The translations under genes were made by a program, and so were the position numbers. From contig DASZEN010000003.1 of assembly GCA_035940775.1 (NCBI GenBank), forward strand, positions 310,001 through 374,000: a stretch of DNA of 64,000 bases, given 5' to 3'. Numbering within the stretch: the first letter of the stretch is position 1; every line of letters begins with the position of its first letter. This stretch comes from DASQYE01 sp035940775. GTDB lineage: Bacteria > Acidobacteriota > Blastocatellia > Pyrinomonadales > Pyrinomonadaceae. Below, piece after piece: positions 61,301 to 64,000 of the stretch. The notes beneath the pieces are model-generated. The model worked only from the letters and a program-made list of their open reading frames with translations. It did no database searches and was not told where the DNA came from.

Positions 61301-62170
61301 GTGAATCCTACTAAAAAAAGAGCCGGATTGAAAAAGGTTTGTCTCAGCCTCGTCGTCCTGGTCTCGGCCTACGCGGTCGCGCCCGTCAGGTATATGGGCC
61401 AAGAGGCGGCGCGCCAACCGGAGGCGCAAGCGGGCGCTAACAACGAGTACATGGTGGGCTCAGTCCTCTGGACACAGTCTTCGGGCGAAGCGCGAGCCCT
61501 CGCTTATCAATCCTACAACCTCGCCAAGATTCTGCTCGATCAGGATTTTCGTGTGAATCGTAAAAGAAGGATGCGGCGCGCCGTCGTCGTCGATGTCGAT
61601 GATACGGTTTTGGACAACAGCCGTTATCAAGCCTGGATCATCAAAGAGCATAAGAGCTATCCGGAAGGCTGGACGGCGTGGATCAATCGCGCGCAGGCGG
61701 AGGCCGTGCCCGGCGCGGTCGAATTTCTAAACTATGCTCGCGCGCGCGGCGTGCGCGTCTTCTACGTCACCAACCGCAAGCCGGAAGAGAAGGAGGGAAC
61801 GCGGGCCAATCTCTTGAAACTGGGGTTCCCGGACGTGAGCGACCAGACGCTGCTCGTCAAAACCGATCCCAATGTTTCGAGCAAAGAGCCGCGACGGCGC
61901 GACATCGCCGCCCGATTCAGAATCGTGCTCCTGATCGGAGACAACCTGAATGATTTCGCGGAAATCTTCGAGCAGAAGAAGACCGTCAGCGAGCGAATCG
62001 CGGCCACGAACCAATCCAAAACACTTTTCGGGACGCGTTTTATAATGGTGCCAAATTCGATGTACGGAGATTGGGAGAGCGCCATCTACGATTACAACTT
62101 CAAGCTCACGGACGCGGAGAAGAATGCTCGGAGGCACGGCCAACTGAAATCCATAGAAGCGAGCCAGTAG
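61301..62170 (+). CDS. HAD-superfamily acid phosphatase, e(P4)/class B-like
   Basis: A 289-residue phosphatase. A signal-anchor-like segment (KKVCLSLVVLVSAYAVAPV) is followed by the HAD motif I VVVDVDDTVLDNSRYQ with the nucleophile Asp and the acid Asp (DVDDT), motif II FYVTNRK, and motif IV LLIGDNLNDFAE. This is the pattern of the lipoprotein e(P4)/5'-nucleotidase family, secreted enzymes that dephosphorylate nucleotides or NMN. The start is uncertain: GTG at 61301, with AGGAAAAGG eight bases ahead, is preferred; ATGs at 61241 and 61244 are also in frame but lack a ribosome-binding site. Confidence 0.85.
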   Translation: MNPTKKRAGLKKVCLSLVVLVSAYAVAPVRYMGQEAARQPEAQAGANNEYMVGSVLWTQSSGEARALAYQSYNLAKILLDQDFRVNRKRRMRRAVVVDVDDTVLDNSRYQAWIIKEHKSYPEGWTAWINRAQAEAVPGAVEFLNYARARGVRVFYVTNRKPEEKEGTRANLLKLGFPDVSDQTLLVKTDPNVSSKEPRRRDIAARFRIVLLIGDNLNDFAEIFEQKKTVSERIAATNQSKTLFGTRFIMVPNSMYGDWESAIYDYNFKLTDAEKNARRHGQLKSIEASQ

Positions 62171-62347
62171 CTCATCCGACAGGGCCCGGCGACAGGCGCC
62201 CCGATGTATGGCGAAGAAGACTCTTCCGGCCTCCTCTTCCCGGCCCCCGGGTCAGGCGCGCGCGCGGCGTGCAGAGATAGTCCATACTGCGTTAATATTT
62301 CCGAAAAGTTTCTACCCTCGGTAAAGGAAACGAGCCGGACACTCAAG

Positions 62348-64000
62348 ATGAAAAAAAGATATAGCAACGCCGCTGCCTCTTCCACCGCGCTCTGCCTGTT
62401 ACTGCTACTTGTTTACGGCGCTTCGCAGACGACGGCACTCGGGCAACGCCGCCGCTCCGACGAGAGGAGCGCCAGCAGCAACAGCTTCACGGCGAACGAA
62501 ACTGAGAAGGCGGAGTTGGACGCGGCGCTCGCGCTGCCGCCTTCGGAGCGCATCGAGAAGCTGAAAGCGTTCGTGGCCTCACACCCGCGCTCTACGCTGA
62601 AGACGCGCGCGACCGAGCTTATCATCAGCGCCCGCGCAAGCCTCGGCGACCAACTGCTGCAAGCCGGGGATGCGGCTGGCGGCATAGAGCAATTTCGCGC
62701 GGCGATCACCGAAAGCCCGGCGGCCATGAGTGACAAGCTGTTCACGGAGGTCGTCGCGCAGATACCGGCGAACCTGTTCGTGCGCGGCGAGCGCGCGGCG
62801 GCGCTCGAAGCGGCGCGCATGGTTGAAGCCAGGGCCGGAAGCGATGCCCGGCGATTGCTTGCGATGGCGGCATTTTACCTGCGTATAGAAGAGCCGGACG
62901 AAGCGGCGCGCGTCGCCGAGGCCGTCATCAAGCTCGCGCCCGAGATGGCGGAGGCTCATCAGGCGCTCGGCGCGGCGCGGCACATCGCGCTCCGGCTCGA
63001 CGATGCGATTGCGGAATACAAGCGCGCGCTTGAGCTGAATCCGAAAGCGGCGGGCGGGCGGCGCGCGCTCGCCGATCTTTCCCGCGCCGAAGGGAGAGCC
63101 GAGGAGGCGCTGGCGCTTTACAGAGAGGAGCTGGCCGACAATCAGAATGACAAGGGCGCGCGCGCCGGTCTCGTGCTCTCGCTCTTCGACCTCGGCCGCC
63201 GCGAAGAGGCCGAGCGCGAGCTTGACGCGGCGCTCAAGGCTGATCCGCGCAATCTGGCGCTGCTGGCCGGGGCGTCCTACTGGTACGCGGCGCACAAGGA
63301 GAACGGGCGCGCGCTGGAGCTTGCCAGGAGCGCGCTTGAGATCGAGCCGCGCTACACTTGGGCACAGATCGCGTTGGCGCGCGCACTGGTCGCCGCTCGT
63401 CAGCCGCTTGAGGCCGAGATCGCGTTGCGTTTCGCTCGCCAGTACGGGCGCTTCCCCACCCTCGATTACGAGTTTGCGAGCGCGCTGGCGGCGGCAGGTC
63501 TCTATGACGAAGCGGCCGAGCAACTGGCGCGCTCGTTTACGATTCGCGACGGAGAACTCGAAGCGCAGCTTGCCGGACGCGCACGGCAACGCGCGCCCGG
63601 CTTCATAGAACTGCTTGCGCCCGAACGCCGCGCCAGTATATTTCAGAGCACCCCTGCCGATGATGTGGCGAACGCACGGATGCTCAAGGGTCTGCTCGCG
63701 CTGGCGGCGGCGACCGATACGGTGGCCGGAGGCTCCGCGTCGAACAGGGAAGCGGAAGCGCTGGCCGCTGCGCGGGAGTTTACGGCGGGCGAAGACCCGA
63801 TGCGCGCCTATCGCCAGCTCTACGCGGCGAGCCGCCTGCTCCGCAGCGGGACGGGCTTGCAGACGGTTTTGGAGATGACGGAGCAGGCCACGGGCGGAGT
63901 CGAAGCGGCGCTCGATCTTCCCGTCGCGGCGGTCGCCATTCAGGCCGAAGAGCTGCGGCCCCTCTATACGCGCGCCGTCTCGACGGGCGTCGCCCTCGCT
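62348..64000 (+). CDS. Secreted TPR-repeat protein (partial, runs off the window)
   Basis: At least 551 residues, open to the window edge. The ATG at 62348 gives MKKRYSNAAASSTALCLLLL, a signal peptide. The mature part is built of TPR repeats (for example AAGGIEQFRAAITESP, AHQALGAARHIALRLDDAIA then EYKRALELNP, and AEEALALYREELADN), Ala- and Arg-rich throughout. It is probably a periplasmic or outer-membrane-associated scaffold; no catalytic motif is visible in the part present. Confidence 0.85.
   Translation, partial: MKKRYSNAAASSTALCLLLLLVYGASQTTALGQRRRSDERSASSNSFTANETEKAELDAALALPPSERIEKLKAFVASHPRSTLKTRATELIISARASLGDQLLQAGDAAGGIEQFRAAITESPAAMSDKLFTEVVAQIPANLFVRGERAAALEAARMVEARAGSDARRLLAMAAFYLRIEEPDEAARVAEAVIKLAPEMAEAHQALGAARHIALRLDDAIAEYKRALELNPKAAGGRRALADLSRAEGRAEEALALYREELADNQNDKGARAGLVLSLFDLGRREEAERELDAALKADPRNLALLAGASYWYAAHKENGRALELARSALEIEPRYTWAQIALARALVAARQPLEAEIALRFARQYGRFPTLDYEFASALAAAGLYDEAAEQLARSFTIRDGELEAQLAGRARQRAPGFIELLAPERRASIFQSTPADDVANARMLKGLLALAAATDTVAGGSASNREAEALAAAREFTAGEDPMRAYRQLYAASRLLRSGTGLQTVLEMTEQATGGVEAALDLPVAAVAIQAEELRPLYTRAVSTGVALA

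Overview
This GC-rich 64 kb bacterial window contains the chromosomal replication origin. Gene content and domain combinations suggest a member of Acidobacteriota, perhaps the Blastocatellia/Pyrinomonadales lineage: a selenocysteine-type SelD, SPFH and peptidase proteins carrying zinc ribbons, a split F1Fo operon, a MoxR/VWA module and a c-di-AMP riboswitch in front of an APC-type transporter. This placement is an inference from gene families; no rRNA is present to confirm it.

Layout. From 1 to 16.4 kb nearly every gene is on the minus strand: an SPFH/zinc-ribbon protein, a VanZ-like protein, a partial ATP synthase operon (b, b', delta, alpha, gamma; no beta, epsilon, a or c), selD, parAB with parS-like sites, and the conserved block rpmH-rnpA-yidD-yidC-jag-mnmE-mnmG. 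From 16.9 to 24.7 kb the genes are on the plus strand: dnaA, dnaN, a short insertion with one unknown small gene, recF and gyrB. DnaA boxes (TTTTCCACA/ATTTCCACA) lie both upstream of dnaA and, densely, between dnaA and dnaN. There they abut a GC cluster, TAC/TAT trinucleotides and an AT-rich stretch, the layout expected of a bacterial unwinding site. The divergence of gene direction around this site fits bidirectional replication from it.

From 24.9 to 44.7 kb lies a mixed housekeeping/accessory region: a MEMO-AMMECR1 fusion, flavin oxidoreductases (one fused to a GNAT domain), a thioesterase, an alpha/beta hydrolase, a MoxR ATPase + VWA protein + ClpN-KOW protein cluster containing the scar of a hicBA toxin-antitoxin locus, a Nudix-MBL fusion, a molybdopterin oxidoreductase, a zinc-ribbon subtilase and several small unknown proteins.

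From 45 to 64 kb come two tandem APC-superfamily transporters (the second preceded by a ydaO/yuaA c-di-AMP riboswitch), a tRNA-Glu(CTC), the three-gene proton-translocating transhydrogenase operon pntAA-pntAB-pntB, an M28 peptidase, a very large polytopic membrane protein, rsmI, small secreted/unknown proteins, an e(P4)-type HAD phosphatase and a TPR protein that runs off the right edge. I saw no insertion sequence, CRISPR array or prophage.
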